A stretch of 39,537 nucleotides of DNA. Source: Mycobacterium sp. (GTDB lineage Bacteria; Actinomycetota; Actinomycetes; Mycobacteriales; Mycobacteriaceae). Positions 26,398 to 35,972 of this stretch are shown here, in pieces (the first letter of the stretch is position 1; each line of letters starts with the position of its first letter). The translations under genes were made by a program, and so were the position numbers. The stretch covers positions 1 to 39,537 of the forward strand of contig NZ_VYIK01000035.1 in assembly GCF_008709575.1 (NCBI RefSeq), given 5' to 3'. The notes below the pieces were generated by a model that did not search any database, was not told the origin of the DNA, and saw nothing but the letters and a program-made list of their open reading frames with translations.

Positions 26398-27762
26398 ATG
26401 GCCTTCCCGGTGGCCGGGGCGACTCCCGGGCTGACGCCCGAGCAGATCAGCGCCATCGACGCCGCCCATCTCTGGCACCCCTACAGCACGATCGGCGCCG
26501 AGGTGATGCCGCCGCTGGTGGCCGTGGGGGCTCGCGGTGCCTGGTTGACGTTGATCCGCGACGGTACGCCGATCAGAGTCCTCGACGCGATGAGCTCGTG
26601 GTGGACCGCAATTCACGGGCATGGTCACCCGGTTCTCGACGCCGCCCTGACCGCGCAGCTGGCCACGATGAATCACGTCATGTTCGGGGGATTGACCCAC
26701 GAGCCCGCTGCGCGGCTGGCGCAGCTGCTCGTCGAGATCACCCCGGCCGGGCTGGAAACGGTGTTCTTCAGCGACTCCGGATCGGTGTCGGTGGAGGTCG
26801 CGGTCAAGATGGCGCTGCAGTACTGGCGCAGCCGTGGACGGCCCGCCAAACGGCGGCTGATGACCTGGCGCGGCGGCTATCACGGTGACACGTTCACGCC
26901 GATGAGCATCTGCGACCCCGAGGGCGGCATGCACGAGCTGTGGGCCGCCGGGGAGTATTCGGTACTGGCCCCGCAGGTCTTCGCCCCGCGAGTGCCCCGC
27001 GACTACCACCCGGACTACAGCGCGGCGTTCGAGGCGCAGCTGGCCGAACACGCCGACGAGCTGGCCGCCGTCGTCGTCGAACCGGTCGTGCAGGGGGCCG
27101 GCGGCATGCGCTTCCACGATCCGCGCTATCTGCGCGATCTGCGCGAGATCTGCACCCGGCACCAGGTCTTGCTGGTATTCGACGAGATCGCCACCGGCTT
27201 CGGTCGCACCGGGGAACTGTTCGCGGCCGACCACGCCGGGGTGAGCCCGGACATCATGTGCGTCGGCAAGGCGCTCACCGGCGGCTACCTCGGCCTGGCA
27301 GCCACGTTGTGCACCGGCGATGTCGCGCACACGATCAGTTCCGGTCCGACCGGGGCACTCATGCACGGACCCACTTTCATGGCCAATCCGCTGGCTTGCG
27401 CGGTGTCGGTGGCCAGCGTCGAATTGCTGCTCGGGCAGGACTGGCGGTCGCGGATCGCCGAGATCGGCGCCGGGTTGGCCGCCGGGCTGACACCGGCACT
27501 GGACCTGCCCGCGGTCACCGACGTGCGGGTCTGCGGGGCGATCGGGGTCATCGAATGCGACCGGCCGGTCGATCTGGCCGTCGCCACCCCGGCGGCGCTG
27601 GACCGCGGGGTGTGGCTGCGGCCGTTCCGCAACCTGGTGTACGCCATGCCGCCGTTCATCTGCGGGCCAGACGAGATCGGGCAGATCACCGCGGCGCTCG
27701 TGGAGGTGGCGAGGCTCACCGGCTCCCGTGGGCTCTCTGATGGGCTCTCTTCTAGGCTCTAA
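26398..27762 (+). CDS. bioA: Adenosylmethionine-8-amino-7-oxononanoate aminotransferase
   Basis: PLP enzyme that transfers the amino group of S-adenosylmethionine to KAPA, giving DAPA in biotin synthesis. The 454-residue product matches mycobacterial Bio[32 protein letters not shown], the PLP aspartate in [13 protein letters not shown] and the PLP lysine in [16 protein letters not shown] at 26398 was chosen; the conserved region begins at LTPEQI. The C-terminus continues past the usual VARLTGS with [10 protein letters not shown], encoded by a short repeated GGGCTCTCT motif (27730, 27742, partial copy at 27755). It is the first gene of bioA-bioF-bioD, four bases before bioF. No BioQ palindrome is visible upstream. 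Confidence 0.96.
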   Translation: MAFPVAGATPGLTPEQISAIDAAHLWHPYSTIGAEVMPPLVAVGARGAWLTLIRDGTPIRVLDAMSSWWTAIHGHGHPVLDAALTAQLATMNHVMFGGLTHEPAARLAQLLVEITPAGLETVFFSDSGSVSVEVAVKMALQYWRSRGRPAKRRLMTWRGGYHGDTFTPMSICDPEGGMHELWAAGEYSVLAPQVFAPRVPRDYHPDYSAAFEAQLAEHADELAAVVVEPVVQGAGGMRFHDPRYLRDLREICTRHQVLLVFDEIATGFGRTGELFAADHAGVSPDIMCVGKALTGGYLGLAATLCTGDVAHTISSGPTGALMHGPTFMANPLACAVSVASVELLLGQDWRSRIAEIGAGLAAGLTPALDLPAVTDVRVCGAIGVIECDRPVDLAVATPAALDRGVWLRPFRNLVYAMPPFICGPDEIGQITAALVEVARLTGSRGLSDGLSSRL

Positions 27763-27766
27763 GTCC

Positions 27767-28939
27767 ATGAACGCTGTGTCGCGGGCACCGGTCGATGCGT
27801 CACCGCTGGCCTGGCTGGAAGCCGTCGAGCAGCGGCGCCGCCACGCCGGGCTGCGGCGCTCGCTGCGCCCGCGTGCGGCGGTGAGCACCGAACTGGATCT
27901 GGCGTCCAACGACTACCTGGGGCTTTCGCAGCACCCGGACGTCATCGACGGCGGCGTGCAGGCGCTGCGCACCTGGGGAGCCGGCGCCACCGGGTCGCGG
28001 CTGGTCACCGGCGACACCGAGCTGCACCAGGAATTCGAGGCAGCTCTCGCAGAATTTGCGGGCGCTGCAACGGCTTTGGTTTTTTCTTCCGGCTACGCCG
28101 CGAACCTGGGGGCGGTCGTGGGGTTGTCGGGTCCGGGCTCGCTGGTGGTGTCCGACGCCGGCGTGCACGCCTCGCTGGTCGACGCCTGCCGGCTGTCGCG
28201 GGCCCGGGTGGTGGTCGCCGGCCACCGCGACGTCGACGCCGTGGACGCTGCGCTGGCGGGTCGCGATGAGGAGCGCGCCGTGGTCGTCACCGAGTCGGTG
28301 TTTTCCACCGACGGCGTGCTGGCGCCGGTGCGACAGCTGCACGAGGTGTGCCGCCGGCACCGGGCGCTGCTGATCGTCGACGAAGCGCACGGGCTCGGAG
28401 TGCGTGGTGCCGGCGGCCAAGGCGTGCTGCACGAACTCGGCCTTGCCGGGGCGCCCGACGTGGTGATGACGACCACGCTGTCCAAGGCGCTGGGCAGCCA
28501 GGGCGGCGCGGTGCTGGGCCCGGCCCCGGTACGCGATCATCTGATCGACGCCGCCCGACCGTTTATTTTCGACACCGGGCTGGCGCCGGCCGCGGTGGGT
28601 GCCGCGCTGGCGGCGCTGCGCGTGGTGCGTGCCGAGCCGTGGCGACCGGAGGCGGTGCGCAGGCATGCGGGCCTGCTGGCCGAATTCTGCGGAGTGGCCG
28701 GGCAGCCGGAGGCCGCGGTGGTCCCGGTGATACTCGGCGACCCGGACGTGGCGGTGGCCGCCGCGGCCGCCTGCCTGAACGCCGGGGTGCGGGTGGGCTG
28801 CTTCCGGCCGCCGACGGTGCCGGAAGGCACCTCGCGGCTGCGGCTGACCGCGCGCGCCGGCCTGGACCACCACGATCTCGACCTGGCCCGTACGGTGCTG
28901 TCCGACGTGCTGGCGACGGCGCGCAGGGCCCGGCGGTGA
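27767..28939 (+). CDS. bioF: 8-amino-7-oxononanoate synthase
   Basis: PLP enzyme that condenses pimeloyl thioester with alanine to KAPA, the first ring-assembly step of biotin synthesis. The 390-residue product has [25 protein letters not shown], the histidine stacking on PLP in [11 protein letters not shown], the aspartate in [13 protein letters not shown], and the PLP lysine in [16 protein letters not shown] 27767 ([14 protein letters not shown]) was preferred over upstream in-frame GTG/ATG codons that lie inside the bioA 3' repeats. It overlaps bioD by GTGA. It corresponds to bioF1 of M. tuberculosis. Confidence 0.96.
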   Translation: MNAVSRAPVDASPLAWLEAVEQRRRHAGLRRSLRPRAAVSTELDLASNDYLGLSQHPDVIDGGVQALRTWGAGATGSRLVTGDTELHQEFEAALAEFAGAATALVFSSGYAANLGAVVGLSGPGSLVVSDAGVHASLVDACRLSRARVVVAGHRDVDAVDAALAGRDEERAVVVTESVFSTDGVLAPVRQLHEVCRRHRALLIVDEAHGLGVRGAGGQGVLHELGLAGAPDVVMTTTLSKALGSQGGAVLGPAPVRDHLIDAARPFIFDTGLAPAAVGAALAALRVVRAEPWRPEAVRRHAGLLAEFCGVAGQPEAAVVPVILGDPDVAVAAAAACLNAGVRVGCFRPPTVPEGTSRLRLTARAGLDHHDLDLARTVLSDVLATARRARR

Positions 28940-29616
28940 CGGTCCTGGTCGTCACCGCTACCGGGACGGGTGTGGGTAAAACCGTCGTCACCGCCGCACT
29001 GGCGCGCCACGCCCGGCAGGCCGGCATCGACGTCGCCGTCTGCAAACCGGTGCAGACCGGCACCGCCGACGGCGACGACGACCTCGCCGAGGTGGCCCGA
29101 CTCGCGGGGGTCACCGAGCTGGCGGGGCTGGCACGCTACCCGCAGCCGCTGGCGCCGGCGGCCGCCGCTGAGGCGGCCGGGGCGGTCCTGCCGACGCGGC
29201 GTGACCTGACGGGGCTGATCCGTGAGCTGGACCGCCCGGGCCGGTTGACCCTGGTCGAAGGCGCGGGCGGGCTATTGGTCGAACTGGGCGCCGACGGTGT
29301 GACGCTGCGTGACCTCGCGCTGGACGTGAACGCTGCGGTGCTGGTGGTGACCACGGTGGAGCTGGGCACTCTCAACTACACCGCATTGACCTTGGAAGCC
29401 CTGGCCACGCAGGGACTTGCGTGTGCCGGACTGGTGATCGGCTGCTGGCCGGACCCGGCGCCGACGGTGGCAAGGTCCAACCGGTGCGCCCTGGCCCGGC
29501 TGGCGCCGCTGCGGGCCGTGGTGCCTACGGGGGCCGCCACGATGCCCGCGGCGGACTTCGCGGCGATGAGCGCGCGGGTGTTCGACCGCTCCTGGGTGGC
29601 GTCACTGGTCGGCTGA
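28936..29616 (+). CDS. bioD: Dethiobiotin synthetase
   Basis: ATP-dependent enzyme that closes the ureido ring of DAPA to dethiobiotin. The 226-residue product equals M. tuberculosis BioD in length. The P-loop is [10 protein letters not shown] near residues 6-15. [16 protein letters not shown] supplies substrate and metal contacts, and [12 protein letters not shown] carries the conserved glycine-rich block. GTG at 28936 overlaps the bioF stop (28937-28939), showing translational coupling. Its stop overlaps the next start as TGATG. Confidence 0.96.
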   Translation: MTVLVVTATGTGVGKTVVTAALARHARQAGIDVAVCKPVQTGTADGDDDLAEVARLAGVTELAGLARYPQPLAPAAAAEAAGAVLPTRRDLTGLIRELDRPGRLTLVEGAGGLLVELGADGVTLRDLALDVNAAVLVVTTVELGTLNYTALTLEALATQGLACAGLVIGCWPDPAPTVARSNRCALARLAPLRAVVPTGAATMPAADFAAMSARVFDRSWVASLVG

Positions 29617-30125
29617 TGGTCCAGTCGATCGAGTTGGTTTTCGACCGCGACACCGAGGCCGCGGTCCGGCGCATCTGGACCGACCTGGCCGCCGCCGGCA
29701 TCCCCAGCCAGGCCCCGGCCAGCCGTCCGCACGTCAGTCTGGTGGTCGCCGGCGCGATCCGGGCCGACGTCGACCCGCTGCTGGAGTCGGTCTCGGCGCG
29801 GATGCCGTTGCCGTGTGTGATCGGAGCACCGCTGCTGTTCGGCCGGGCCAAGATCGTGCTGGCCCGGCTGGTGGTGCCAACCGCCGACCTGCTGGCGGTG
29901 CAGGCCGCGGCGTATCGGCTGTGCGGCGCGCATCTGCAGCCGCAGCCGATGCCCCATTGCCGGCCCGACCAGTGGACCCCGCATGTCACGCTGGCCCGCC
30001 GGGTCGGGACGGCCACGCTGGCACGGGCGGTGCGCATCGCCGCAAAACCCGCGCAGATCGACGGCCGTTTTGCGGCGCTGCGCCGCTGGGACGGCAACAC
30101 CAAGACCGAGCATCTGCTTGGGTAA
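29616..30125 (+). CDS. 2H phosphoesterase superfamily protein (2'-5' RNA ligase-like)
   Basis: The 169-residue protein has the two signature motifs of the 2H superfamily: HVS in SRPHVSLVVAG near residue 34 and HVT in WTPHVTLARR near residue 124. Family members hydrolyse 2',3'-cyclic phosphodiesters or related bonds; the substrate here is unknown. It matches the position and length of M. tuberculosis Rv1571. ATG at 29616 shares a base with the bioD stop, so it is translated with the biotin operon although no biotin role is known. It ends 38 bases before the convergent bioQ. Confidence 0.85.
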   Translation: MVQSIELVFDRDTEAAVRRIWTDLAAAGIPSQAPASRPHVSLVVAGAIRADVDPLLESVSARMPLPCVIGAPLLFGRAKIVLARLVVPTADLLAVQAAAYRLCGAHLQPQPMPHCRPDQWTPHVTLARRVGTATLARAVRIAAKPAQIDGRFAALRRWDGNTKTEHLLG

Positions 30126-30146
30126 GGTTGGCCGGCCCAGCCCGCG

Positions 30147-30159
30147 GCGCCCTTGGCGC
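30147..30159. terminator. Weak hairpin between convergent 2H phosphoesterase gene and bioQ
   Basis: GCGCC (30147-30151) and GGCGC (30155-30159) with a three-base loop lie in the 38-base convergent gap. No U-tract follows in either direction, so terminator function is doubtful. Confidence 0.2.
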
Positions 30160-30163
30160 GCGC

Positions 30164-30841
30164 TCACCGACGACCCGAAGAGAGGTCCTGATGGACTGTC
30201 GCCTTCCGCGGATCCCACTTCCCTTGTTGCTGCCGAGCCAAAACGACGGTGTCGGGATTCGCCCACGAGGAGCGCCGGCGGCGCGCCCGCACCGTCAGCC
30301 CGTCGATCAGCAGCTGCAGACCCACGGCGAAATCGCGGTCCGGGTCGGCCGCCGGAGGGATTGCCGCCGCGCCGGCCGCATCCCACTGCAACCGGGCCTG
30401 CTCGTCGACGGTAAAGCCCAGCACGTAATACACGATCGTGCGGGCCGCCAGCACGGACTGCTCCGGATCGAGCCCGGCGTCGGTCGCGGCGGCGGTCAGC
30501 CGGGCCAGCATTTCCGCGGCGCTCGCTGACTGGCCGGCGGCGAAGCTGGCCGACACGAGCTCCGCCCCGTCGGTGTGCGACCGCAGCGCGTCACGCAGCC
30601 GAACACCGACCCGGATGATCCGGTCCGACCAGTGCCCCCCGTCCGGTTCTGCGCAGACCGGAGCCAGGATGCGGTCGGCGACGGCGCCGAGCAACTGCTG
30701 TTTGCTGGCGAAATGCCAGTACAGCGCCCCCGGCGAGACATCGAGCTCACGGGCCAGCCGCCGCATGGTCAGGTCGGCGATCCCGTGATTGTCCAGGATC
30801 GCGGTGGCCGCCTCGACGACCTCGCGCTTGTGCAACTGCAC
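30164..30841 (-). CDS. bioQ: TetR-family repressor of biotin genes (BioQ)
   Basis: The 225-residue TetR regulator has an N-terminal helix-turn-helix (residues about 8-50: IADLTMRRLARELDVSPGAL and YWHFASKQQLL) and a helical ligand-binding domain in the TetR_C style (YYVLGFTVDEQARLQ). It diverges from bioB with a 52-base gap containing a perfect palindrome of the mycobacterial BioQ type. This supports naming it bioQ, the known repressor of biotin genes in M. smegmatis. GTG at 30841 starts seven bases after the TAGGGT -10 candidate, so the mRNA is probably leaderless. The operator lies immediately upstream of that hexamer, indicating autorepression. The C-terminus is basic (RARRRR, then GKWDPRKATVHQ) and could be slightly over-extended. 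Confidence 0.85.
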   Translation of the reverse strand: MQLHKREVVEAATAILDNHGIADLTMRRLARELDVSPGALYWHFASKQQLLGAVADRILAPVCAEPDGGHWSDRIIRVGVRLRDALRSHTDGAELVSASFAAGQSASAAEMLARLTAAATDAGLDPEQSVLAARTIVYYVLGFTVDEQARLQWDAAGAAAIPPAADPDRDFAVGLQLLIDGLTVRARRRRSSWANPDTVVLARQQQGKWDPRKATVHQDLSSGRR

Positions 30842-30847
30842 AGGGCT

Positions 30848-30853
30848 ACCCTA
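30848..30853 (-). promoter_or_regulatory. -10 element of bioQ, leaderless
   Basis: TAGGGT on the minus strand is followed by six bases and then the GTG start of bioQ, so transcription should begin at the start codon. The BioQ palindrome begins four bases upstream of the hexamer. Confidence 0.45.
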
Positions 30854-30856
30854 ACC

Positions 30857-30869
30857 TGAACGACGTTCA
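30857..30869. promoter_or_regulatory. BioQ operator between bioQ and bioB
   Basis: TGAAC (30857-30861), spacer GAC and GTTCA (30865-30869) form a perfect palindrome; flanking AC and GT extend the symmetry. It agrees with the reported BioQ half-sites TGAAC and GTTxx. Its place in the divergent promoter gap explains control of both genes by one site. Confidence 0.8.
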
Positions 30870-30893
30870 AGTCGGCAGCATGGAGAGGCGCGT

Positions 30894-31910
30894 GTGACTC
30901 AGCCGGTTCGAGAAGACGTCGATATCCTGGCCGTCGCCCGGCACCAGGTGGTCGAGCGAGGCGAGGGGCTCAGCCAGGACCAGGTACTGGCGGTGTTGCG
31001 GCTGCCCGACGACCGGCTCGAGGAGCTGCTGGGGCTGGCCCACGAAGTCCGGATGGCCTGGTGTGGGCCCCAAGTCGAGGTGGAAGGCATCATCAGCCTG
31101 AAAACCGGCGGCTGCCCGGAAGATTGCCACTTCTGCTCACAGTCGGGGCTGTTCGCCTCACCGGTACGCAGTGCCTGGCTCGACATTCCCAGTCTGGTGG
31201 AGGCGGCGAAGCAGACGGCCAAGACCGGCGCCACCGAATTCTGCATCGTGGCCGCGGTGCGCGGTCCCGACGAGCGGCTGTTGGCCCAGGTGGCCGCCGG
31301 CATCGAGGCGATCCGCAACGAGGTCGACATCCAGATCGCCTGCTCGCTGGGCATGTTGACCGCCGAGCAGGTGCAGCGGCTGGCCGCGATGGGTGTACAC
31401 CGCTACAACCACAATCTGGAGACCGCGCGCTCGTTTTTCCCCAACGTCGTCACCACCCACACCTGGGAAGAACGCTGGCAGACGTTGCTGATGGTGCGCG
31501 ACGCCGGCATGGAAGTGTGCTGCGGGGGCATCCTCGGCCTGGGCGAAACGGTGGAACAGCGTGCCGAATTCGCCGCGAACCTGGCCGAACTCGACCCCGA
31601 TGAAGTGCCGCTGAACTTCCTCAACCCGCGACCGGGCACCCCGCTCGCGGATCAACAGGTGCTGCCGGCCGGCGAAGCGCTCAAGGCAGTGGCCGCGTTC
31701 CGGCTGGCCTTGCCTCGAACCCTGCTGCGCTTTGCCGGCGGCCGCGAGATCACGCTGGGCGATCTGGGTGCCAAACGCGGCATGCTGGGCGGGATCAACG
31801 CCGTGATCGTCGGCAACTACCTGACCACGCTGGGTCGTTCCGTGCAGGCCGACCTGCAGCTGCTCGACGAGTTGCAGATGCCGATCAAGGCGCTCAACGC
31901 CAGCCTGTAG
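30894..31910 (+). CDS. bioB: Biotin synthase
   Basis: Radical SAM enzyme that inserts sulfur into dethiobiotin. The 338-residue product has the CxxxCxxC [4Fe-4S] motif in [14 protein letters not shown], the SAM-binding region [12 protein letters not shown], the glycine-rich GGILGLGET, and the residues around RYNHNLETA that bind dethiobiotin and the auxiliary cluster. GTG at 30894 follows GGAGAGG with good spacing. In mycobacteria BioB needs the small protein BsaP, encoded just downstream, here fused to another gene. It is repressed through the BioQ palindrome upstream. Confidence 0.97.
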   Translation: MTQPVREDVDILAVARHQVVERGEGLSQDQVLAVLRLPDDRLEELLGLAHEVRMAWCGPQVEVEGIISLKTGGCPEDCHFCSQSGLFASPVRSAWLDIPSLVEAAKQTAKTGATEFCIVAAVRGPDERLLAQVAAGIEAIRNEVDIQIACSLGMLTAEQVQRLAAMGVHRYNHNLETARSFFPNVVTTHTWEERWQTLLMVRDAGMEVCCGGILGLGETVEQRAEFAANLAELDPDEVPLNFLNPRPGTPLADQQVLPAGEALKAVAAFRLALPRTLLRFAGGREITLGDLGAKRGMLGGINAVIVGNYLTTLGRSVQADLQLLDELQMPIKALNASL

Positions 31911-31922
31911 AACTGGACGGTG

Positions 31923-32798
31923 ATGGTTCGCGATCTGCCCGCCCCGATCGGGGCGGGTCGCTACAACGTCTACACCGGTGTCGACATCGGCGAGCCGGAC
32001 AGCGCCGCGGTGCCGACGGCGGCCCGGCTGGGACTCGAGCCGCCCCGCTTTTGCGCCGCGTGCGGCCGCCGGATGGTGGTGCAGGTGCGGCCGGACGGCT
32101 GGTGGGCGCAATGTTCGCGACACGGGCGGGTGGACTCCGACGATCTGGAGGCACAGATCGCACCGTCGCCGGCCGATGTCGGCCGCACGTCGCGGCGCCG
32201 GGCCGTCGGCACTGTGGTGGCGGGTTTGCTGCTGACCGGTGTGCCGCTGGGCGCACTGTGGGCGTGGATGGCGCCCGCGGTCCACGGCGTGGTGGTCCTG
32301 ACCCATCGCGGGGAGCGGGTGCAGGACTACCCGGGCGCCGAGTCCCAGCACTTCTTCGTCGCCGCGGTATTGCTGCTGGGACTGCTCAGCACGGTCGCCG
32401 TGGTCGCGGCGGCGCTGGTCTGGCAGTGGCGCGCGCACCGCGGGCCGGGCATGGTGGTCGCGCTGGGCCTCGGCGTGCTCGGTGCGGCCTCGGTCGCCGC
32501 GGCCGAGGGCGCGGTGCTGGTGCATCTTCACTACGGCACGGTGAACGTCGGGTCGGCACCGGTGACCCACGACCATCCGGTCTACTACTTCACCGAGGCG
32601 CCGCCGGTGTTTTTCGGTCACACCCCGCTGCAGATCGCCTGTACGTTGCTGGTGCCGGTGGCGAGCGCAGCGCTCGCCTACGCCGTGCCGGTCGCAACGA
32701 CCGACCGCGACGATCTCGGCCACGGCGACCGAGTGCCCGGCCCGAAGCGGTCCGCCGGTGCGGTCATAGCGGACGCCGGTGCACCGCCCGTCCGGTGA
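31923..32798 (+). CDS. bsaP: BsaP (biotin synthase auxiliary protein) fused to Rv1591-like membrane protein
   Basis: One uninterrupted frame of 291 codons covers what I recall as two genes in M. tuberculosis: Rv1590 (BsaP, about 79 residues) and Rv1591 (about 221-residue membrane protein). Residues 1-80 are BsaP-like: [29 protein letters not shown] and a second half-site, placing Cys44, Cys47, Cys64 and His67 in a ribbon arrangement. Residues 92-116 are the first membrane span ([19 protein letters not shown]), followed by three more hydrophobic stretches and a charged tail. GTG 31920 and ATG 31923 are alternative starts; GGACGG just upstream is a weak, very close ribosome binding site. The gene begins 12 bases after bioB. 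The 3' end overlaps the convergent lipase gene by 35 bases. Confidence 0.8.
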   Translation: MVRDLPAPIGAGRYNVYTGVDIGEPDSAAVPTAARLGLEPPRFCAACGRRMVVQVRPDGWWAQCSRHGRVDSDDLEAQIAPSPADVGRTSRRRAVGTVVAGLLLTGVPLGALWAWMAPAVHGVVVLTHRGERVQDYPGAESQHFFVAAVLLLGLLSTVAVVAAALVWQWRAHRGPGMVVALGLGVLGAASVAAAEGAVLVHLHYGTVNVGSAPVTHDHPVYYFTEAPPVFFGHTPLQIACTLLVPVASAALAYAVPVATTDRDDLGHGDRVPGPKRSAGAVIADAGAPPVR

Positions 32799-34110
32799 CG
32801 ACCTTTGCCGCGATCACGGCCAGGCGCGCCATCCCCAGGTAGGTGAGCGGGTTGAACACCGTGGGCCAGGTGCTCCTGGTCAGGTGCTCGCGCAGGGGCC
32901 GGCGGGCGAACCGGTCCCGCAACCAGCGCAGCGTCATCGGAGCCGACAGCGGGTGCAGCAGCAGGTGCTCGTTGAACGCGTCACGGTGGTAGGTAACGGG
33001 GGTTCCGCCCGCCGCGTAGGCGTCCGCCAGCGCATCGATGTCCTCGACGGCAATGAGGTAGTCGTGCACGGCCTGGACGATCAACACCGGCGGCCCGGGC
33101 GCGGCGGTGCCCAGTCTGATGCTGTCGAAGACGTGCTCCACCTCCGGCATCGCCAGGATGTCGTCGAGTGGCCTGTCGAGATAGGTGCCGACGTCCTTGC
33201 GCGCCATCCGGATGACGGCGCCCACCGTGGTCATCCGCTCGGCCTTGTCCAGCAGGGCTCGTCCTGCTGAGTTGGCGTGCTCGTCGATCACCCGGTCCAG
33301 TTCGGGATAAATGTGCGCCAGCGCGGCGATGACCATGGTGGGCAAACCGGCCATCAGCGTGCCGTTGAGCCGGCGGAACGTGTGACCGAGGTCACCGACC
33401 GGTGATCCGAGCACGGCACCGACGATGTCCAACTCGGGTGCGTAGTCCGCGCAGACTTCGGCGGCCCAGGCGGTTGCCAGCCCGCCGCCGGAGTATCCCC
33501 ACAGGGCCACGGGGTTCGATTCCCCCGGTACGGCCAAGCCCAGGCGTTGCGAATTCAACGCTGCCCGCACTCCGTCGAGGATGCAAAACCCGGGCTCATA
33601 CGGTGCGCCCCAGAGTCCGTGCGGACCCTCGTGGTCGGGCACCGACACCGCCCATCCCTCGGCGAGGATCGCGTTGATCAGCAGAAACTCCAACTGCGCC
33701 AGCGAACCGAGGGCTTTGGCGTGCCGCCGCAGCGCATAGGACGGGAAACAGCGTGACGTCACCGCGTCGATTGCGCATTGATAGGACAGCACGGGGCGGG
33801 GTCGGTCCCCGGTGCTGTCGGCGGGGGCAATCACGGTGGTCACCGTCGCCTCGGGTGTGCCGCGCAAGCCGGTTGTGCGGTACAGCAGCTGGGTGGCCGT
33901 GACGGGCTGGGGTATCAGGCCCAGAAATGCCAGCTCGACGTCGCGTGAGCGCAGCACCGTTCCCGGCAGAGCGTGCTCGAAGCCGGGCGGCGGCTGGTAG
34001 AACGGATCCTCTGACGGCAGCACCGGCCGCGCATTGGGCACCAACTCCTCGTGCTGGGGTCGGCCGATCCACTCGGCACCGGTGGTCTTGGCGAGGCTGG
34101 CAATGTCCAT
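32764..34110 (-). CDS. Lipase-like alpha/beta hydrolase (Rv1592c type)
   Basis: The 448-residue secretory-lipase-family (LIP) hydrolase is similar in length and sequence to M. tuberculosis Rv1592c. The serine nucleophile lies in [15 protein letters not shown] near residue 205. Candidate catalytic Asp and His are in [14 protein letters not shown] near 349 and [12 protein letters not shown] near 381. [15 protein letters not shown] is a typical upstream block. No classical signal peptide is apparent ([14 protein letters not shown]). The natural lipid or ester substrate cannot be read. The 3' end overlaps the end of the BsaP fusion gene on the other strand. The 53-base gap to nrtR shows no clear signal. 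Confidence 0.88.
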   Translation of the reverse strand: MDIASLAKTTGAEWIGRPQHEELVPNARPVLPSEDPFYQPPPGFEHALPGTVLRSRDVELAFLGLIPQPVTATQLLYRTTGLRGTPEATVTTVIAPADSTGDRPRPVLSYQCAIDAVTSRCFPSYALRRHAKALGSLAQLEFLLINAILAEGWAVSVPDHEGPHGLWGAPYEPGFCILDGVRAALNSQRLGLAVPGESNPVALWGYSGGGLATAWAAEVCADYAPELDIVGAVLGSPVGDLGHTFRRLNGTLMAGLPTMVIAALAHIYPELDRVIDEHANSAGRALLDKAERMTTVGAVIRMARKDVGTYLDRPLDDILAMPEVEHVFDSIRLGTAAPGPPVLIVQAVHDYLIAVEDIDALADAYAAGGTPVTYHRDAFNEHLLLHPLSAPMTLRWLRDRFARRPLREHLTRSTWPTVFNPLTYLGMARLAVIAAKVVTGRAVHRRPL

Positions 34111-34163
34111 CGGGGCATTGTGACTTAAGAGGGCGGTAAGAATCCAGTCGACGCGGTCGACCC

Positions 34164-34874
34164 TCAGCCCGAGCCGGGCGGGCGCAGCGCCGCGAACTCA
34201 TCGGTGACCCGCAGTGTCGACTCGGTGAAACGGTACAGCGCCGCCGGGCGTCCGCCGCTGCGGCCGGATTGCGCGACGGTGCCGGTCTGGGTGATGACTT
34301 TGCGGCGGGTCAACACCCGCTGCAGGTTGGTCGCGTCGACCTGATATCCCAGTGCGGCGCTGTAGATGTCCCGCAGCGCGGAAACAGTGAATTCTTTGGG
34401 CGCCAAGGCAAATCCGATATTGGTATACGACATCTTGGCGGCCAGCCGAGTCCGGGCGTGGGAGACCATCGGACCGTGGTCGAAAGCCATGGTCGGCAGC
34501 GCGGTGACCGGATGCCAGCAGGTGTCCGACGGCAATGTGGGGGTCGCGGGGGAGGGCACCAGGCCCAGGAAGGTCGACGCGATGGTGCGGGTACCGGGTA
34601 CCCGCGCGGGATCGGCGAACACCGCGAGCTGCTCCAGGTGGGCGAGTTCGCGGAGATCGACCTTCTCGGCCAGCTGCCGGCGCACCGACGCCGTCATGTC
34701 CTCGTCGTCGCGCAGTCGGCCGCCGGGCAGCGACCACGCACCGGCCTGCGGATCTCGCGCCCGCTGCCACAACAGCACGCTCAGGCTCGGTTTTGCGGTC
34801 CCGGTCGATGGTTGGGGCGAGCGAACCTGGAATACGACGGCGAGCACCTCGTGTGCGGTGCTACCATGGACCAT
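34164..34874 (-). CDS. nrtR: NrtR-family repressor of NAD synthesis, degenerate Nudix domain
   Basis: The 236-residue product has an N-terminal Nudix fold and a C-terminal winged helix ([20 protein letters not shown] and [17 protein letters not shown]), the NrtR architecture. The Nudix box [20 protein letters not shown] lacks the catalytic REUXEEXG pattern (RRQLAEKV instead). This fits a sensor that binds ADP-ribose-type ligands rather than a hydrolase. It corresponds to M. tuberculosis Rv1593c. ATG at 34874 gives [17 protein letters not shown]. Seven bases upstream ends TACAAT, so the mRNA is likely leaderless. The perfect palindrome at 34875-34897 begins at the base before this ATG and covers the promoter. 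The gene diverges from nadA. Confidence 0.9.
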   Translation of the reverse strand: MVHGSTAHEVLAVVFQVRSPQPSTGTAKPSLSVLLWQRARDPQAGAWSLPGGRLRDDEDMTASVRRQLAEKVDLRELAHLEQLAVFADPARVPGTRTIASTFLGLVPSPATPTLPSDTCWHPVTALPTMAFDHGPMVSHARTRLAAKMSYTNIGFALAPKEFTVSALRDIYSAALGYQVDATNLQRVLTRRKVITQTGTVAQSGRSGGRPAALYRFTESTLRVTDEFAALRPPGSG

Positions 34875-34897
34875 GTTTTCGATTGTAAGTCGAAAAC
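34875..34897. promoter_or_regulatory. NrtR operator between nrtR and nadA
   Basis: GTTTTCGA (34875-34882) and TCGAAAAC (34890-34897) form a perfect inverted repeat with a seven-base spacer. It fills half of the 45-base gap between nrtR and nadA and contains the nrtR -10 hexamer, so one bound dimer should block both directions. Confidence 0.8.
34882..34887 (-). promoter_or_regulatory. -10 element of nrtR, leaderless
   Basis: TACAAT on the minus strand lies in the middle of the NrtR palindrome and ends seven bases before the nrtR ATG, placing the transcription start at or beside the start codon. Confidence 0.5.
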
Positions 34898-34919
34898 TTG
34901 TCCGGCGAAAGGAACGGTC

Positions 34920-35972
34920 ATGACCGAAATCCTGAACCGCACGCGACCGCCGGCCGAGGACCCCACCGGGGATCGGGTCGATTCCGGCGTCGGCGACTCG
35001 GGCCGCGACGCCGACGAGCAGTGGGCGGCCGAGGTTCGCCGGCTGGCCGAGCTGCGGAACGCCACGATCCTGGCGCACAACTACCAATTGCCGGCGATCC
35101 AGGAGGTTGCCGATCATGTCGGTGACTCGCTGGCGCTGTCGCGGATCGCCGCCGAGGCGCCCCAGGACACCATCGTGTTCTGCGGTGTGCACTTCATGGC
35201 CGAGACCGCCAAAATCCTCAGCCCGGACAAGACCGTGCTGATCCCCGATCAGCGGGCCGGCTGCTCGCTGGCGGAATCGATCACTCCCGGCGAATTGCAG
35301 GCCTGGAAGGACGAGCACCCGGGCGCCGTTGTGGTCTCCTACGTCAACACCACCGCGGCGGTCAAGGCGCTCACCGATATCTGTTGCACCTCGGCGAACG
35401 CCGTCGACGTGGTGAACTCGATCGACCACGACCGCGAGGTGCTGTTCTGCCCGGACCAGTTCCTCGGGGCGCACGTGCGCCGGATGACCGGACGGCGAAA
35501 CCTACAGGTGTGGGCCGGTGAATGCCACGTGCACGCCGGGATCAACGGCGATGAGCTCGCCGACCGGGCCCGCACTCACCCGGATGCCGAACTGTTCGTG
35601 CACCCCGAATGCGGATGCGCGACCTCGGCGCTGTATCTCGCCGGGGAAGGGGCCTTCCCCGGCGAGCGCGTGAAGATCTTGTCCACCGGCGGGATGCTCG
35701 ATGCCGCTCGCACCACCCGTGCCCGAGAGGTGCTGGTGGCCACCGAGGTCGGCATGCTTTATCAGCTGCGCAACGCGGCCCCCGACGTCGACTTCCAGGC
35801 CGTCAACGACCGGGCGTCGTGTCGGTACATGAAGATGATCACGCCGGCGGCGCTGCTGCGGTGCCTGGTCGAGGGAACCGACGAGGTCCACGTCGATGCC
35901 GAGACGGCACGGCTGGCCCGGCGCAGCGTGCAACGGATGATCGCGATCGGCCGGCCGGGCGGGGGCGAATGA
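34920..35972 (+). CDS. nadA: Quinolinate synthase
   Basis: [4Fe-4S] enzyme that condenses iminoaspartate with dihydroxyacetone phosphate to quinolinate in de novo NAD synthesis. The 350-residue product has [20 protein letters not shown], and cluster cysteines in [20 protein letters not shown] and [13 protein letters not shown] at 34920 is preceded by AAAGGAAC at good spacing. Upstream in-frame codons run through the operator and are rejected. It is first in nadA-nadB-nadC, overlaps nadB by ATGA, and is controlled by the NrtR palindrome 23 bases upstream. Confidence 0.97.
   Translation: MTEILNRTRPPAEDPTGDRVDSGVGDSGRDADEQWAAEVRRLAELRNATILAHNYQLPAIQEVADHVGDSLALSRIAAEAPQDTIVFCGVHFMAETAKILSPDKTVLIPDQRAGCSLAESITPGELQAWKDEHPGAVVVSYVNTTAAVKALTDICCTSANAVDVVNSIDHDREVLFCPDQFLGAHVRRMTGRRNLQVWAGECHVHAGINGDELADRARTHPDAELFVHPECGCATSALYLAGEGAFPGERVKILSTGGMLDAARTTRAREVLVATEVGMLYQLRNAAPDVDFQAVNDRASCRYMKMITPAALLRCLVEGTDEVHVDAETARLARRSVQRMIAIGRPGGGE

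Noticed and set aside
26383..27909. 508-codon minus-strand open frame antisense to bioA
   Set aside because: Shadow of the bioA codon bias; composition is Arg/Gly/His-rich with no family match.
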